A DNA stretch of 64,000 nucleotides from Paracraurococcus lichenis (GTDB lineage Bacteria > Pseudomonadota > Alphaproteobacteria > Acetobacterales > Acetobacteraceae): NCBI RefSeq assembly GCF_030657435.1, contig NZ_JAUTWS010000021.1:1-64000 (forward strand), in the 5' to 3' direction. The notes beneath the pieces are model-generated. The model was not told the DNA's origin, made no database searches, and saw only the letters and a list, made by a program, of their open reading frames with translations. The position numbers and the translations under genes are program-made. This document shows positions 17,562-27,076 of the stretch, one piece after another (the stretch's first letter is position 1; every line of letters begins with the position of its first letter).

Positions 17562-19268
17562 GTGACCTGGGACACCGTCACCCCCTACCACCGCGGCTTC
17601 CGGGAATTCGCCGAGGCCTACGAGGCCTTCGGCTTCGAGGAGATCCACGCCCAGGCCCTGCCCTTCCTGCCGGCGAAGCCCGGCCTGATGCTGGATGTCG
17701 GCGCGGGCAGCGGGCGCGACGCCGCCTGGTTCGCCGCGAAGGGGTGGGAGGTGGTGGCAGTCGAGCCCGCCGCGGCGCTGCGCCAGGAGGCCGCGCTGCG
17801 CCACCGGAGCCCGCTGATCCGCTGGGTGGACGACCAGCTGCCGGCGCTGGCGCAGTTGCACCGCCTCGGCCTCGGCTTCGACCTGGTCTGGCTCAGCGGC
17901 GTCTGGCAGCACATGCCGCCGGAGGAGCGGCCGCGCGCCATGCGCAAGCTGGCGACGCTGCTGAAGCCGGGCGGGCGGATGGTGGTCACGCTGCGGCACG
18001 GGCCGCCGCCCGCCGACCGGCCGATGTGGCCGGTGAGCGCCAACGAGGTCGAGCGCCTCGGCCTCGACCACGGGCTCGCGCTGCGGCTGGCGACGGAGCA
18101 TCGGCCGAGCACCCTCGGCGCGCCGGGCGTGACCTGGCAGACGGTGATCCTCGACCTGCCGGATGACGGCGGCGCCGCGCTGCCGCTGTTGCGCGGCGTG
18201 ATCCTGCGGCAGGAGAAGTCGGCCACCTACAAGCTGGCGCTGCTGCGCTGCATCGCGCGCATCGCCGACACCTCGCCCAACGTGGCGCGGGAGGCAGGCG
18301 ACGATGTCGAGCTGCCGCTCGGCCTCATCGCCCTCACCTGGATCCGGATGTTCAAGCCGCTGGTGGAGCAGGGGCTGCCGCAGCTTCCCGGCGAGCGGAT
18401 GGGCTTCGTCAAGGATGCCTTCCGCACGCTGCTCCCGGTCTCGCCGCAGGAGCTGCGGCCGGGTGCTCGCTTCACGGGCGACATGGCGCAGGCGCTGCAC
18501 CGGGCGCTGGCCGAGGCCGCGCAGGTGATCGCGCGCATGCCGGCGACGCACCTTACCTTCGCCGACGACCGCCCGGTCTTCCCGACCGAGTACGGCCGCC
18601 CGCCGCGGCCGGGCGAGACCATCGCGCTGGACCAGGACCTGCTCTGGCGCTTCGGTGCCACGCGCGTGCCGCTGCCGGTCTGGCAGGCGCTGCGCCGCAT
18701 GGCCGCCTGGATCGAGCCGATGCTGGTCGCGGAGTGGGTGCGGCTGACGCAGCTCTATGCCGAGCGCGCGGGACGGCGCCTTGCCGCCGACACGGTGCTG
18801 CGCGCGCTGGCCTGGCAGGAGCCGGAGCGCGACACGCTCTTCGTCCGCGACCTCGCGGCGCGGCGGATCGCCGCCGGAGAGCGGGTGGACTGCGTCTGGA
18901 CCGGCCAGGCGCTGCGCGGCGGCGCGCTGCAGGTGGACCATTGCCTGCCCTGGTCCGCCTGGGCCTGCAACGACCTCTGGAACCTGCTGCCCGCCTCGCG
19001 CGAGGCGAATGCGCGCAAGAGCGGGCTGATCGTCGCCGCCGGCGCGCTGGCCGAGGCGCGGCCGCGCATCCTGGCCTGGTGGGAGGCGGCCTATCTGGGC
19101 GCCGATGCCGCGACGCGCGCCCGCTTCGCGGAGGAGGCCCGCACGACCCTGCCCCTGCCGACGGACCGTGAGCCGGCGCTCGAGGAGCTCTTCGCCGCCC
19201 TCGACTTCCGCCGCCTCCGCCTGCGGCAGGAAACGCAGTTGCCGGAATGGCGGGGCGTGATGCCCTGA
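17562..19268 (+). CDS. SAM-dependent methyltransferase fused to an HNH nuclease domain
   Basis: A 568-residue two-domain protein starting at a GTG (17562). Residues about 1-200 are a class I methyltransferase: motif I LDVGAGSGRD (44-53), an acidic residue E68 ending beta-2, and KPGGRMVVTLRHG (135-147). The family resembles Methyltransf_11/25 rather than DNA methylases, as no NPPY/DPPY is present. Residues about 205-400 are a helical region (ATYKLALLRCIARIAD; PVWQALRRMAAWIEP). Residues about 440-490 are an HNH motif: C444-V-W-T-G, then VDHCLPW with D459-H460, NDLWNLLPA (N470, N474) and EANARKSG (N483). The CxxTG...VDH...EAN layout resembles HNH_4-type nucleases. Cellular role unknown; defence, modification or repair are all possible. 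Confidence 0.8.
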   Translation: MTWDTVTPYHRGFREFAEAYEAFGFEEIHAQALPFLPAKPGLMLDVGAGSGRDAAWFAAKGWEVVAVEPAAALRQEAALRHRSPLIRWVDDQLPALAQLHRLGLGFDLVWLSGVWQHMPPEERPRAMRKLATLLKPGGRMVVTLRHGPPPADRPMWPVSANEVERLGLDHGLALRLATEHRPSTLGAPGVTWQTVILDLPDDGGAALPLLRGVILRQEKSATYKLALLRCIARIADTSPNVAREAGDDVELPLGLIALTWIRMFKPLVEQGLPQLPGERMGFVKDAFRTLLPVSPQELRPGARFTGDMAQALHRALAEAAQVIARMPATHLTFADDRPVFPTEYGRPPRPGETIALDQDLLWRFGATRVPLPVWQALRRMAAWIEPMLVAEWVRLTQLYAERAGRRLAADTVLRALAWQEPERDTLFVRDLAARRIAAGERVDCVWTGQALRGGALQVDHCLPWSAWACNDLWNLLPASREANARKSGLIVAAGALAEARPRILAWWEAAYLGADAATRARFAEEARTTLPLPTDREPALEELFAALDFRRLRLRQETQLPEWRGVMP

Positions 19269-19270
19269 AA

Positions 19271-19342
19271 ACCCAGGTCGGGGTCCGGGGGCCGACCCCG
19301 GCCCCCGGCGGGAGGGTGAGGGAGGGCAGAGCCCTCCCTGGG
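19271..19342. repeat. Palindromic extragenic element / bidirectional terminator
   Basis: The 80-base gap between two convergent genes is filled with nested inverted repeats: CCCAGG at 19272-19277 mirrors CCTGGG at 19337-19342, and AGGGAGGGC-AGA-GCCCTCCCT (19319-19339) is a perfect 9-base stem with a 3-base loop. In between are runs of GGTCGG/CCGACC and CCGGGGG/CCCCCGG. There is no T-run, so termination in either direction would rely on the stem or on Rho. The layout resembles dispersed GC-rich palindromes common between genes in this bacterial group. Confidence 0.5.
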
Positions 19343-19348
19343 CGCCGC

Positions 19349-20566
19349 CTAAGCGATCCGCGCCGCCGCTGCCTCGCCCAGCGCCGGGGCGCGCGCCGGG
19401 GTCAGCCGCGCCGCCATCAGCCCCTTCATCTCCGCCCAGGTCCGGTCCCAGGAGATGCGCGCGAGCTTCCGGTCCACCTGCCGCAGCCATTGCCCGCGCG
19501 GCCGGGCCAGCACCGCCTGCAGCGCCGCGGCGAAGCGCGGGGGATCGTCGGCGATCTCGACCAGGCCCGGGCCGCCATCCTCCCGCGGGCCCCAGTCGCG
19601 CACCACGTCGAGGATCGGCGTGCTCACCACCGGCAGGCCGGCGGCAAGGAATTCCGGCGTCTTGGTCGGGCTGATGAAGCGCGTGCTCTCGTTCCGTGCG
19701 AAGGGCATGAAGCCGGCATCCCAGTTCGCCAGATAGGCCGGCAGCGCCGCATAGTCCTTTCCGCCGAGCCAGTGGATGTTCGGCAGCCGCGGCAGCGTGT
19801 CCGGGTGGATCTTCACGACCGGGCCGATCATCGAGAAACACCAGTCCGGCCGCGCCGCCGCCAGCGCGGCAACCAGGCCGAGGTCCATCCGCTCATCCAC
19901 CACGCCGAAGAAGCCGATGCGCGGGCGCGGCAGCGCGGCCTGGTCCTGCGGGTCCGGCAGGCCCGTGCGCGCGGCGGCGAAATGCGCCGCGTCGATCGAG
20001 GAGGGGAAGCAGTGCACCCGCGGATGCCGGCCGCGCTTCGCCTCGTAGAGGCTTCGCCCGCCGGTGAAGACCAGGTCGGCGCGCGAGAGCAGCGCGCGCT
20101 CCAGCTCCAGCATGCGCGGCGGCGCGCCGCGAAAGGCGGAAAGCTCGTCCATGCAGTCATAGACCGTCAGGTCCGGCGCGAGATGGCCGGCGAAGTCGAG
20201 CGCCATCGGCGTGTAGAACCAGGCGATCAGCGGCCGCCCGCCCTCGGTCGCCAGCAGCCCGTCCAGCAGCCGGCGCTGCGCGGCGATGACGGCCTGCTCC
20301 GGCAGGCCCTCCGGCAGGACCGGCACGGCGACCGTCACGCCTTCCGGCACCCGGCGCAGCTCGAGCAGCGGCCCCGTGCCGGGCCGGAAGACGGGTTCCT
20401 CCAGGAACACGACCTCATGGTCGCGCGCCGCCCGCGTCAGCAGGTGCTGCGGCCGCTGGAAGACGAAATTCCATCTGAGGTGGGACAGGCACAACAACAG
20501 CGGCTGCCGGGGGGCGTGGGACAGGGCCGAGGCGTGGGCAACGCTGCCCGGCAGGGCATCGGTCAT
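19349..20566 (-). CDS. Glycosyltransferase, GT-B fold (GT1/GT4 type)
   Basis: About 405 residues. The ATG at 20566 (MTDALPG) is chosen because AAGGGA lies 7 bases upstream. It reads LLLCLSHLRWNFVFQRPQHLLTR near the N-terminus, as in glycosyltransferases whose members act on exopolysaccharide or cell-surface glycans, with VYDCMDELSAF near residue 135. The C-terminal nucleotide-sugar half contains RIGFFGVVDERMD, IHWLGGKDYAALP and the E-x7-E-like PTKTPEFLAAGLPVVSTP donor-binding motif. No signal or membrane segment; a cytoplasmic, membrane-associated enzyme. Sugar donor and acceptor are unknown. No other glycan gene adjoins it. Confidence 0.85.
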   Translation of the reverse strand: MTDALPGSVAHASALSHAPRQPLLLCLSHLRWNFVFQRPQHLLTRAARDHEVVFLEEPVFRPGTGPLLELRRVPEGVTVAVPVLPEGLPEQAVIAAQRRLLDGLLATEGGRPLIAWFYTPMALDFAGHLAPDLTVYDCMDELSAFRGAPPRMLELERALLSRADLVFTGGRSLYEAKRGRHPRVHCFPSSIDAAHFAAARTGLPDPQDQAALPRPRIGFFGVVDERMDLGLVAALAAARPDWCFSMIGPVVKIHPDTLPRLPNIHWLGGKDYAALPAYLANWDAGFMPFARNESTRFISPTKTPEFLAAGLPVVSTPILDVVRDWGPREDGGPGLVEIADDPPRFAAALQAVLARPRGQWLRQVDRKLARISWDRTWAEMKGLMAARLTPARAPALGEAAAARIA

Positions 20567-20782
20567 GCGGCATCCCTTCATGGTGCGGGCCAGGCGGGGG
20601 CTGCCGGCCAGGGAGGGCCGGCGGCACAGCGGGCCGGCGATGGGCCCGCCGGCGGCGGCCATGCGGCGGCAGATCGCCGTGCAACCATAACGCGCAGGTC
20701 CGACCGGCGGTTCCTATCACGCCCGCGTCGGCGGGAGCGGCGCCAGGAGCGGCGCCGGAGGCCGCGCCACGCCGCCCCGCAC

Positions 20783-21499
20783 TCAGGCGCCCGGCGCCGG
20801 CACCTTGTCGCGGTAGTTGCAATGCGCCGCCGCCACGCAGCGCCAGCATTCCGGCGCCCGCGCCTTGCAGACATAGCGGCCGTGCAGGATCAGCCAGTGA
20901 TGCGCATCCCGCAGCAGGTCCGGCGGGCAGCGCTTCACCAGCATGTCCTCCACCTCCCGCGGGGTCTTCCCGGGCGCCAGCCCGGTGCGGTTGCCGAGGC
21001 GGAAGATATGCGTGTCCACCGCCATGGTGCTCTCGCCGAAGGCGACGTTCAGCACGACATTGGCGGTCTTGCGGCCGACGCCCGGCAGCGCCTCCAGCGC
21101 GGCGCGGTCGCGCGGCACCTCGCCGCCATGCGTCTCGACAAGCTGCCGCGCCAGCGCCGCGACGTTGCGCGCCTTGGCCTGCCACAGGCCGATGCGGCGG
21201 ATGTAGGGCGCGATGCCCTCCGCCCCGAGCGCCGCCATGGCGGCGGGCGTCGGCGCGGCCTCGAACAGCCCCGGGGTGCACTTGTTCACCGCCGCATCCG
21301 TCGTCTGGGCGGAGAGCGCCACCGCGACCAGCAGCGTGAAGGGATCGGTGTAGAGCAGCTCGGTCTCCGGGGTCGGCTGCGCCGCGGCGAGCGCGCGGAT
21401 GAAGGCGGCGGCCTGGTCGCGCGACATCAGGCGGGCGCGGCGCGGCGTGCGCGCGGTGCCATGCAGCGGCGGGGCCTCCCGGACGGGTTGACGCGGCAT
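20783..21499 (-). CDS. nth: Endonuclease III (DNA glycosylase/AP lyase)
   Basis: A 238-residue base-excision-repair enzyme that removes oxidised pyrimidines and cleaves the abasic site. The helix-hairpin-helix LPGVGRKTANVVL carries the catalytic Lys (GRKTA), followed 18 residues later by the catalytic Asp in AVDTHIFRL. The C-terminus has the [4Fe-4S] ligand pattern Cys-x6-Cys-x2-Cys-x5-Cys in CKARAPECWRCVAAAHC. I place the start at the ATG at 21499 because GGAG is 8 bases upstream; a shorter start at 21427 has no ribosome site. The gene follows the glycosyltransferase gene's strand but is 216 bases away and independent. It is divergent from and close to the DUF2244 gene. Confidence 0.94.
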   Translation of the reverse strand: MPRQPVREAPPLHGTARTPRRARLMSRDQAAAFIRALAAAQPTPETELLYTDPFTLLVAVALSAQTTDAAVNKCTPGLFEAAPTPAAMAALGAEGIAPYIRRIGLWQAKARNVAALARQLVETHGGEVPRDRAALEALPGVGRKTANVVLNVAFGESTMAVDTHIFRLGNRTGLAPGKTPREVEDMLVKRCPPDLLRDAHHWLILHGRYVCKARAPECWRCVAAAHCNYRDKVPAPGA

Positions 21500-21575
21500 G
21501 CGAACTGCTCCGAGGCTGGCGCGCTGCAGGGCCGGCCCTGGCGCAATGGCCTGTCCATCCCATGTCGGGAGCGCG

Positions 21576-22085
21576 ATGTCAGCCCATCCGGACCGCATCC
21601 TGTTCGAGGCGATCTGCACCCCGGCGCGCAGCCTGGGCCGGCGCGGCATGCTTGCGGTCGCCGGCCTGCTGCTCGTGCTCTCGCTCGGCATCGGCTTCGC
21701 CTTCTCGCTGCTCGGCGCCTGGCCGGTGCTGGGCTTCACCGGGCTGGAATCGGGGCTGGTGCTCGGGCTGATGCTGCTGCACCGGCGCTGGGCGGCGCGC
21801 TCGATGGAGGTGGTGCTGCTGACCGAGAGCAGCCTGACCATCCGCCGCACGGATGCGCATGGGCGGCGGGAGGCGCTGGAGCTCGACCCCTACTGGGCCC
21901 GGCTGCGGCTGGAGGAGCGGCCGGGCCGCGTCAGCCTGCTGCTGCTGCGCCAGCGCCAGCGCAGCGTGGAGATCGGCCGGCTGCTGGGGGAGGAGCAGAA
22001 GCGCGACCTGGCCGCGGCGCTGGAGGCGGCGCTGCGCCGCTACCGCGAGCCGGTCTTCGACAACCCCCAGCTCCGCGACAGCTGA
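21576..22085 (+). CDS. DUF2244 membrane protein
   Basis: A 169-residue protein of the DUF2244 family, widespread in alphaproteobacteria and without a known function. It starts at ATG 21576 with GGGAG upstream. The N-terminus (ILFEAICTPARSLGRRG) precedes two closely spaced membrane helices (MLAVAGLLLVLSLGIGFAF and PVLGFTGLESGLVLGLMLL), then a soluble beta-rich domain with EVVLLTESSLTIRR. The last region (LGEEQKRDLAAALEAALRRYR) is helical. In many relatives this gene sits next to nth, as here, divergently arranged. The frame is open upstream to 21498 but that part is not family-like. Confidence 0.87.
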   Translation: MSAHPDRILFEAICTPARSLGRRGMLAVAGLLLVLSLGIGFAFSLLGAWPVLGFTGLESGLVLGLMLLHRRWAARSMEVVLLTESSLTIRRTDAHGRREALELDPYWARLRLEERPGRVSLLLLRQRQRSVEIGRLLGEEQKRDLAAALEAALRRYREPVFDNPQLRDS

Positions 22086-22136
22086 TCGGGATGGCTGAAC
22101 GGGGCGGGCCGGTCTGCGGCACCGCCTCGGAGGCGC

Positions 22137-22589
22137 TCAATCCGGCGGCGTCAGGCTCTTGATCAGCTCGAACACACGCTTGCGGACGGAGGCATCGTTG
22201 ATCCGGTAGTAGGCGCGGACAAGCTCGAGCGTCTCGCGCCGATGCAGCGTCTCGTCGTCGAAGCCATCCTGCTGGTCGGCGAAGCCGAAGCTGTTGCGGC
22301 GCGCGGCGGACTGGCCGCCGCCGAGCGCATCGGGCATGTCGTCGAAGAAGAAGCCGATCGGCACGTCGAGCACGCGCGAGAGGTCGAAGAGCCGGCTGGC
22401 GCCGATCCGGTTCACCCCGCGCTCGTACTTCTGCACCTGCTGGAAGGTCAGGCCGAGCGCATCGCCGAGCTTCTCCTGGCTCATCCCGAGCAGGGTGCGC
22501 CGCAGCCGCACCCGGGCGCCGACATGGACATCGATCGGGCTGGGTCGGTGTTCGCGTTCGGCGCGCTCGCCGCTGTCGTCGCTCGGCAT
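22137..22589 (-). CDS. XRE-family helix-turn-helix transcriptional regulator
   Basis: A 150-residue DNA-binding protein. Residues about 20-80 are an XRE/Cro-type helix-turn-helix: VGARVRLRRTLLGMSQEKLGDALGLTFQQVQKYERGVNRIGASRL, a version strongly conserved across Alphaproteobacteria. It is followed by VPIGFFFDDMP and a C-terminal segment LVRAYYRINDASVRKRVFELIKSL. The gene has its own promoter (22671-22699) and lies downstream of lnt on the same strand, an arrangement seen in relatives near metK. Targets are unknown; housekeeping or cell-envelope regulation is a guess. Confidence 0.9.
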   Translation of the reverse strand: MPSDDSGERAEREHRPSPIDVHVGARVRLRRTLLGMSQEKLGDALGLTFQQVQKYERGVNRIGASRLFDLSRVLDVPIGFFFDDMPDALGGGQSAARRNSFGFADQQDGFDDETLHRRETLELVRAYYRINDASVRKRVFELIKSLTPPD

Positions 22590-22670
22590 GGGCCGCCCTT
22601 CCTACTCGCGGGCGGAGGTGTTTCGATCGTCGCGCACAACGCTGCCGCGCCGAACGCCCCCGCTGCACCC

Positions 22671-22699
22671 GCTATACGGGAGCGTTAAGAGATGGTCAA
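22671..22699 (-). promoter_or_regulatory. Sigma-70-type promoter of the XRE regulator gene
   Basis: On the minus strand TTGACC (22699-22694) and TATAGC (22676-22671) are separated by exactly 17 bases, a near-consensus housekeeping promoter. It is about 80 bases upstream of the XRE start codon at 22589 and lies in a short AT-richer island inside GC-rich DNA. No other gene is in position to use it. Confidence 0.6.
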
Positions 22700-22796
22700 T
22701 ACTCGAACGAAGTCTCAAAAACGAGCCGCGCCAGTGAGGTCGGGCAGGATACGCGCCGCGGGCGCCGGGGGACAGGGCGCCCTTGCCCCCGCCCGG

Positions 22797-24353
22797 TCAG
22801 GCCGAGCGCGCGCCCCGCCCCATGCCGCGCCCGCCTCGCCTGGCCATCAGGGCGACCAGCATGCAGGACAGCGCGGCGAGGCCGGGGAGCAGCAGGCCGA
22901 AGCGGGCGAAGAGGGTGGGCGGCCCGGCGCCGGGCAGTGGCAGCGTCAGCGTGCCGGTGGCGCCGGTCGGCAGCAGGCCCAGCCGCTGCCCCCGGGCATC
23001 GAACAGGGCGGAGATGCCGGTCTGCGCGGCGCGCGCCAGCGGCAGCCCCTCCTCGACAGCCCGCAGCCGGGCTGCCGCCAGGTGCTGCCAGGGGCCGGAG
23101 GAGACGCCGAACCAGGCATCGTTGGTGATGTTCACCAGCCAGTCCGGCCGCGGCCGCGGCGTCACGGCGCCGGGGAAGATCACCTCGTAGCAGATCAGCG
23201 CGCCGAAGGGCGGCAGGCCGGGCGGCGCCAGGGTCACCGGGCCCGGGCCGGCGGAGAAGTCCATCCCCCCCGTCACCATGCGGATCGGGATGAGGCCAGA
23301 GAGCGGCATGTATTCCCCGAAGGGGACGAGGTGGGACTTGTCGTAGACCGCCGGCACCTCGCCCTCCGGCGTCACCACCGCGAGGCTGTTCCAGACCTTC
23401 CGCGCCCGCCCCTCCGGCCCCCATTCCGCCCGCACCGTGCCGGCGAGCAGCGTGCCGTCGGGGGGCAGCGCCTCGGCGGCGGAGCGCCGCGCCTCCGGGT
23501 CCTGGGTCAGCAGGAAGGGGCTCGCGGTCTCGGGCCAGACGACGACCACGCGCGAGGCCGGCGCCGCGGCCACGGCGGCGCGCGCGGCCTCCCCGGTCAG
23601 GGACAGGTAGCGGCGGAAGATCGGCAGGCGCTGGTCCTGCCGCCACTTCACCTCCTGCGCCACATTGCCTTGCACCAGCACCAGTTGCACCGGCTGGTCC
23701 GGTGGCGCGGGCTGGGCCAGCCGCCAGGCGCCGAAGCCGGCGAAGCCCGCCAGCGCCAGGGCACCGAGCGCCCATGGCCGCCAGCCCTGCAGCAGCGGCA
23801 GGCCGGCGAGCAGCATGGTGGCGAGCGACAGGCCATGCACGCCGACCAAGGCTGCGCCCTGCACCGGCAGGGCGGCGAAGGCCCAGGCCGAGCCGATCAG
23901 GTTCCAGGGAAAGCCGGTGAGGACCACGCCCCGCGCCATCTCGGCCAGCACCCAGGCGCCGGCGAAGCCGAGCAGCCGCGGCCAGCCGGGGGGCAGCGGC
24001 CGCGCCGCCAGCACCGGCGGCACGGCGAAGACGCCGAAGGCGATGGCCAGCGCCGGCGCCGCCAGCGGCACCAGCCACCAGAACTGCGCCGTGTCGGTCA
24101 GGATGGCCTCGGTCACCCAGTAGATGCCGGCCAGCCCCTGGCCCCAGCCCCAGGCGAAGGCGATCCAGGCGGCCCGCCGCCAGGTCGCCTGCGCCCCGGC
24201 CAGCACCAGCAGCCCGGGCACCGAGAGCAGCAGCACCGGCACCGCATGCACCGGCGGGAAGGCGAGAGCGGAGAGGAGGCCGAGGAGGAAGGCCGCGAGG
24301 AGTTGCCGCCGCCAGGGCAGCGCCGCCAGCCGGTCGAGGAGGGAGAGGAACAC
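22797..24353 (-). CDS. lnt: Apolipoprotein N-acyltransferase
   Basis: A 518-residue inner-membrane enzyme that adds the third acyl chain to lipoproteins. The N-terminal 200 residues are hydrophobic helices, with [11 protein letters not shown] typical of Lnt. The nitrilase-like periplasmic domain shows the catalytic Glu-Lys-Cys triad: [26 protein letters not shown] and [11 protein letters not shown], then NITNDAWFG and the final [10 protein letters not shown] take the GTG at 24353, preceded by GGGGAG; the frame is open far upstream only as a shadow. It lies 47 bases after hpnN and is probably cotranscribed with it. Confidence 0.93.
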   Translation of the reverse strand: MFLSLLDRLAALPWRRQLLAAFLLGLLSALAFPPVHAVPVLLLSVPGLLVLAGAQATWRRAAWIAFAWGWGQGLAGIYWVTEAILTDTAQFWWLVPLAAPALAIAFGVFAVPPVLAARPLPPGWPRLLGFAGAWVLAEMARGVVLTGFPWNLIGSAWAFAALPVQGAALVGVHGLSLATMLLAGLPLLQGWRPWALGALALAGFAGFGAWRLAQPAPPDQPVQLVLVQGNVAQEVKWRQDQRLPIFRRYLSLTGEAARAAVAAAPASRVVVVWPETASPFLLTQDPEARRSAAEALPPDGTLLAGTVRAEWGPEGRARKVWNSLAVVTPEGEVPAVYDKSHLVPFGEYMPLSGLIPIRMVTGGMDFSAGPGPVTLAPPGLPPFGALICYEVIFPGAVTPRPRPDWLVNITNDAWFGVSSGPWQHLAAARLRAVEEGLPLARAAQTGISALFDARGQRLGLLPTGATGTLTLPLPGAGPPTLFARFGLLLPGLAALSCMLVALMARRGGRGMGRGARSA

Positions 24354-24400
24354 GCGCTCCCCTACCCCCCGCCGCGCCGCCGGGGCAAGGGACGGCCGCG

Positions 24401-27037
24401 TTACGATCGGGTGGCGTCCCGGGCAAACAGCGGCAGCAGCGCCGGCAGGGTGAGCATGACGGAAGCGAGGGCGAAGAGCAGGCTCAGCATCAGCAGCAGC
24501 CCCATGCTGGCCGTGCCCGGATGCGCCGAGACGGCGAGCGAGCCGAAGGCCGTGCCGTTGGTCAGCGCGCTGTAGAGCACCGCCCGCGTCAGCGGGGAGG
24601 CGAGCAGCGAGCGCTCCCCGTGCTGCCACTGCACGACATAGTAGATCTTGAAGGCGACGCCCTGGGCGAAGAGCAGCGGCAGGGCGATGATATTGGCGAG
24701 GTTGAGCGGCTGGCCGATGAATACGCAGGCCGCCATGGTCAGCAGCCCGGCGAGGCTGAGCGGCGCGAGGGCCAGCAGCGCCAGCCGGACCGAGCCGAGC
24801 GCCACAACCAGCAGCAGCACGGTCAGCACGCTGGCGATGACGCCGGCCTGCAGGAAGGCGTGCTGGATGGTGCGGGAACTGGCCTGGATCGAGATGGCCG
24901 GGCCGGTCGCGGCCGGCGCCACCGCCTGCACCGCGGCGGCGAAGCGGGCCATGGTGTCGGAATCGTCGGAGAGGTCGCGCGGCCGCACCTCGACCCGGGC
25001 GCGGCCGTCCGGGGCGATCCAGTCGCGCCGCAGGGTATCGGGCAGGTCGTCCAGCGTCACCGGCCGGGCGGCCAGCGCCAGCCGCAGGGTGTCGAGGGTG
25101 GAGGCGAGGCCGGGCAGCAGCGCGGTGGCCAGCCGCGCGCGCGCCTCGGCCGGGCTGCCGGCGACCTGCGCCAGCGCCGCGGCCAGCCGCCCCGCTTCGG
25201 TCGCCAGCGCGCCGGTGGTGCCGCGCAGCGCGGCGGCGGCCTTGCCGAGCGCCGCCGCGGCCTCGGCATCGCCCGGCGCCGGCCGGGTCTCCGGCGGCTC
25301 GAGCGTCGGGCCGAGCAGGTCGCGGGCATCCTCGATCAGCGCGAGCTTCGCCTCCTGGCGCTCCGGCACGAAGCTCGCCAGCGTCACCGTCCCGGAGACC
25401 TCCGGCAGCGCCGCCAGCCGCCGGGCCAGGGCCTCGGCGGCGGGCAGGTCGGCCGCCAGCGCCTCGATGGTATTGGGCGTGGTGTCGGGGTCGCGCATCA
25501 ACTCGCGGAAGGTGGACACCGCCTCGGTATGCGGGTCGCGCAGGTCGAGCGGGTTGGTGTCGAAGCGCAGCCAGTGCAGCGTCGCGGCGCAGCCGAGGCC
25601 GAGCAGCAGCACCACCAAGGCGGCCACCCCCGCATGCCGGGCGAGGAAGCGGTCCACCGGCGCGAGGAAGGCATAGCCGACCGGCTCCTTCTCCGGCCTC
25701 GGCCGGGTCAGCATCAGCCAGGCCGGCAGCGCCGTCAGGCTCAGCACGACCGCGACCGCCATCCCCGCGGCGGCGATCAGGCCGAGCTCCGAGACGCCGC
25801 GGTAGTCCGTCGGCAGGAAGGCGAGGAAGCCGCAGGAGAGCGCCATGGCGGCGAGCGCGATCGCCTCCCCCGCGCCATGCGCGGCGCCGACCAGCGCCTC
25901 CGGCAGCGGCCGGTCGGCCAGCTCGTAGCGGTATTCGCGCAGGCTCACGGCATACTGGATGCCGAAATCGACCCCGAAGCCGATGAAGAGCACCGCGAAG
26001 GCGATGGAAAGCGGGTTGAAGGGCCCGACCACCAGCAGGCCGAAGGCGGCGGTGATCGGCAGGCCGAGCACCAGCGTGCCGAGGATGGGGAAGATCAGCC
26101 GGCCCGAGCGCAGGCCGAGCCAGAGCAGGAAGGCGACCGCGACAAGCGAGAGGAGGTTCTCGACGATGGCGCTGCCGAAGACGGTGGAGAACTCCTCGTC
26201 CGACATGACGAGGTCGCCGGTCAGCCGCACCCGCACCCCGTTCTCCGGCGAGAGGCCGAGCCGCGCCGCCTCCGCCCGCACGGCGTCGGTCGCCGCGGCG
26301 ACGGGGGCGAGGGCGCCGTAGTCCGGCACCGGCTTGACCAGCACGAATTGCCGGAAGGCGACCGGGTCCGGCGCCCGGCCGGTGAAGAGCGCGGCCCAGT
26401 CGAGCGGCGCGAGCCGCCCCGCCGCCGCGGCCTCGGCGCTGGCGGAGAGCGCGCCGAGGGCCGGCCGCAGCACCGCCGGGTCGCCCTCGCCCCGCTTCAG
26501 GCCCTCCGCCACCAGCTCCAACGTGCGGGCGACGCCGCGCAGGCTGGGATCGCCGGCGAGCGTGCCGAGCAGGGGCTGGGCGGCGATGATCCGCTCGGTC
26601 GCCCGGGCGACCTCCGGCTCCTCCAGGAAGAGCAGGGCGTTGCGGTGGAAGAAGGGCTCGGCGCCGGGCCGCTCCACCGCCCGGAACAGCCCCGGCCGCG
26701 CCTCGAGCGCCGCGGCCAGCGCCGCCGCCGCGCGCTCGGCGACGTCCGGCGTCGCGCCGTCCACCACCACGGCGATGAGGTCCGCGCGCTGCGGGAAGGC
26801 GCGGTCCATGGCGACCTCGGTCTGCCGCCAGGGCAGGTCCTGCGGGAAGAGCTCGACGACGTCGGTATTGAGCGCGAAGCGGGTGGCGACGGTCCAGCAG
26901 CCGAGCAGCGCGACCAGCAGGGCGAGCGCCAGCACCAGCCGCGGCCGGCGGATGCTGGCCGCGACCAGGACGGCCGCGAGGCGGCCGGGCAGGCCCCGGC
27001 GCGGGGCGGAGCGGGAGGAGTCGGGCAGCGCGTTCAC
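24401..27037 (-). CDS. hpnN: Hopanoid-associated RND transporter HpnN
   Basis: An 878-residue RND/MMPL-superfamily membrane protein. It has an N-terminal helix ([15 protein letters not shown]), a large periplasmic loop starting [18 protein letters not shown], a cluster of five helices including [20 protein letters not shown] (the signature of the sterol-sensing-like segment), a second loop, and a second helix cluster near the end ([19 protein letters not shown] onward). HpnN is known to be needed to move hopanoids to the outer membrane in Rhodopseudomonas. The GTG at 27037 is the first start. It is flanked by copD upstream and lnt downstream on the same strand and belongs with the hopanoid genes further right. 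Confidence 0.93.
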   Translation of the reverse strand: MNALPDSSRSAPRRGLPGRLAAVLVAASIRRPRLVLALALLVALLGCWTVATRFALNTDVVELFPQDLPWRQTEVAMDRAFPQRADLIAVVVDGATPDVAERAAAALAAALEARPGLFRAVERPGAEPFFHRNALLFLEEPEVARATERIIAAQPLLGTLAGDPSLRGVARTLELVAEGLKRGEGDPAVLRPALGALSASAEAAAAGRLAPLDWAALFTGRAPDPVAFRQFVLVKPVPDYGALAPVAAATDAVRAEAARLGLSPENGVRVRLTGDLVMSDEEFSTVFGSAIVENLLSLVAVAFLLWLGLRSGRLIFPILGTLVLGLPITAAFGLLVVGPFNPLSIAFAVLFIGFGVDFGIQYAVSLREYRYELADRPLPEALVGAAHGAGEAIALAAMALSCGFLAFLPTDYRGVSELGLIAAAGMAVAVVLSLTALPAWLMLTRPRPEKEPVGYAFLAPVDRFLARHAGVAALVVLLLGLGCAATLHWLRFDTNPLDLRDPHTEAVSTFRELMRDPDTTPNTIEALAADLPAAEALARRLAALPEVSGTVTLASFVPERQEAKLALIEDARDLLGPTLEPPETRPAPGDAEAAAALGKAAAALRGTTGALATEAGRLAAALAQVAGSPAEARARLATALLPGLASTLDTLRLALAARPVTLDDLPDTLRRDWIAPDGRARVEVRPRDLSDDSDTMARFAAAVQAVAPAATGPAISIQASSRTIQHAFLQAGVIASVLTVLLLVVALGSVRLALLALAPLSLAGLLTMAACVFIGQPLNLANIIALPLLFAQGVAFKIYYVVQWQHGERSLLASPLTRAVLYSALTNGTAFGSLAVSAHPGTASMGLLLMLSLLFALASVMLTLPALLPLFARDATRS

Positions 27038-27076
27038 GAGGGCCTGTCGGAAAAGGGCGGGAAGGCCAACGCGGCT

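Noticed and set aside
22692..22740. Short plus-strand ORF beginning MVNTRTKSQKR
   Set aside because: It overlaps the promoter of the XRE gene, has no ribosome site, and merges into an antisense shadow of lnt.
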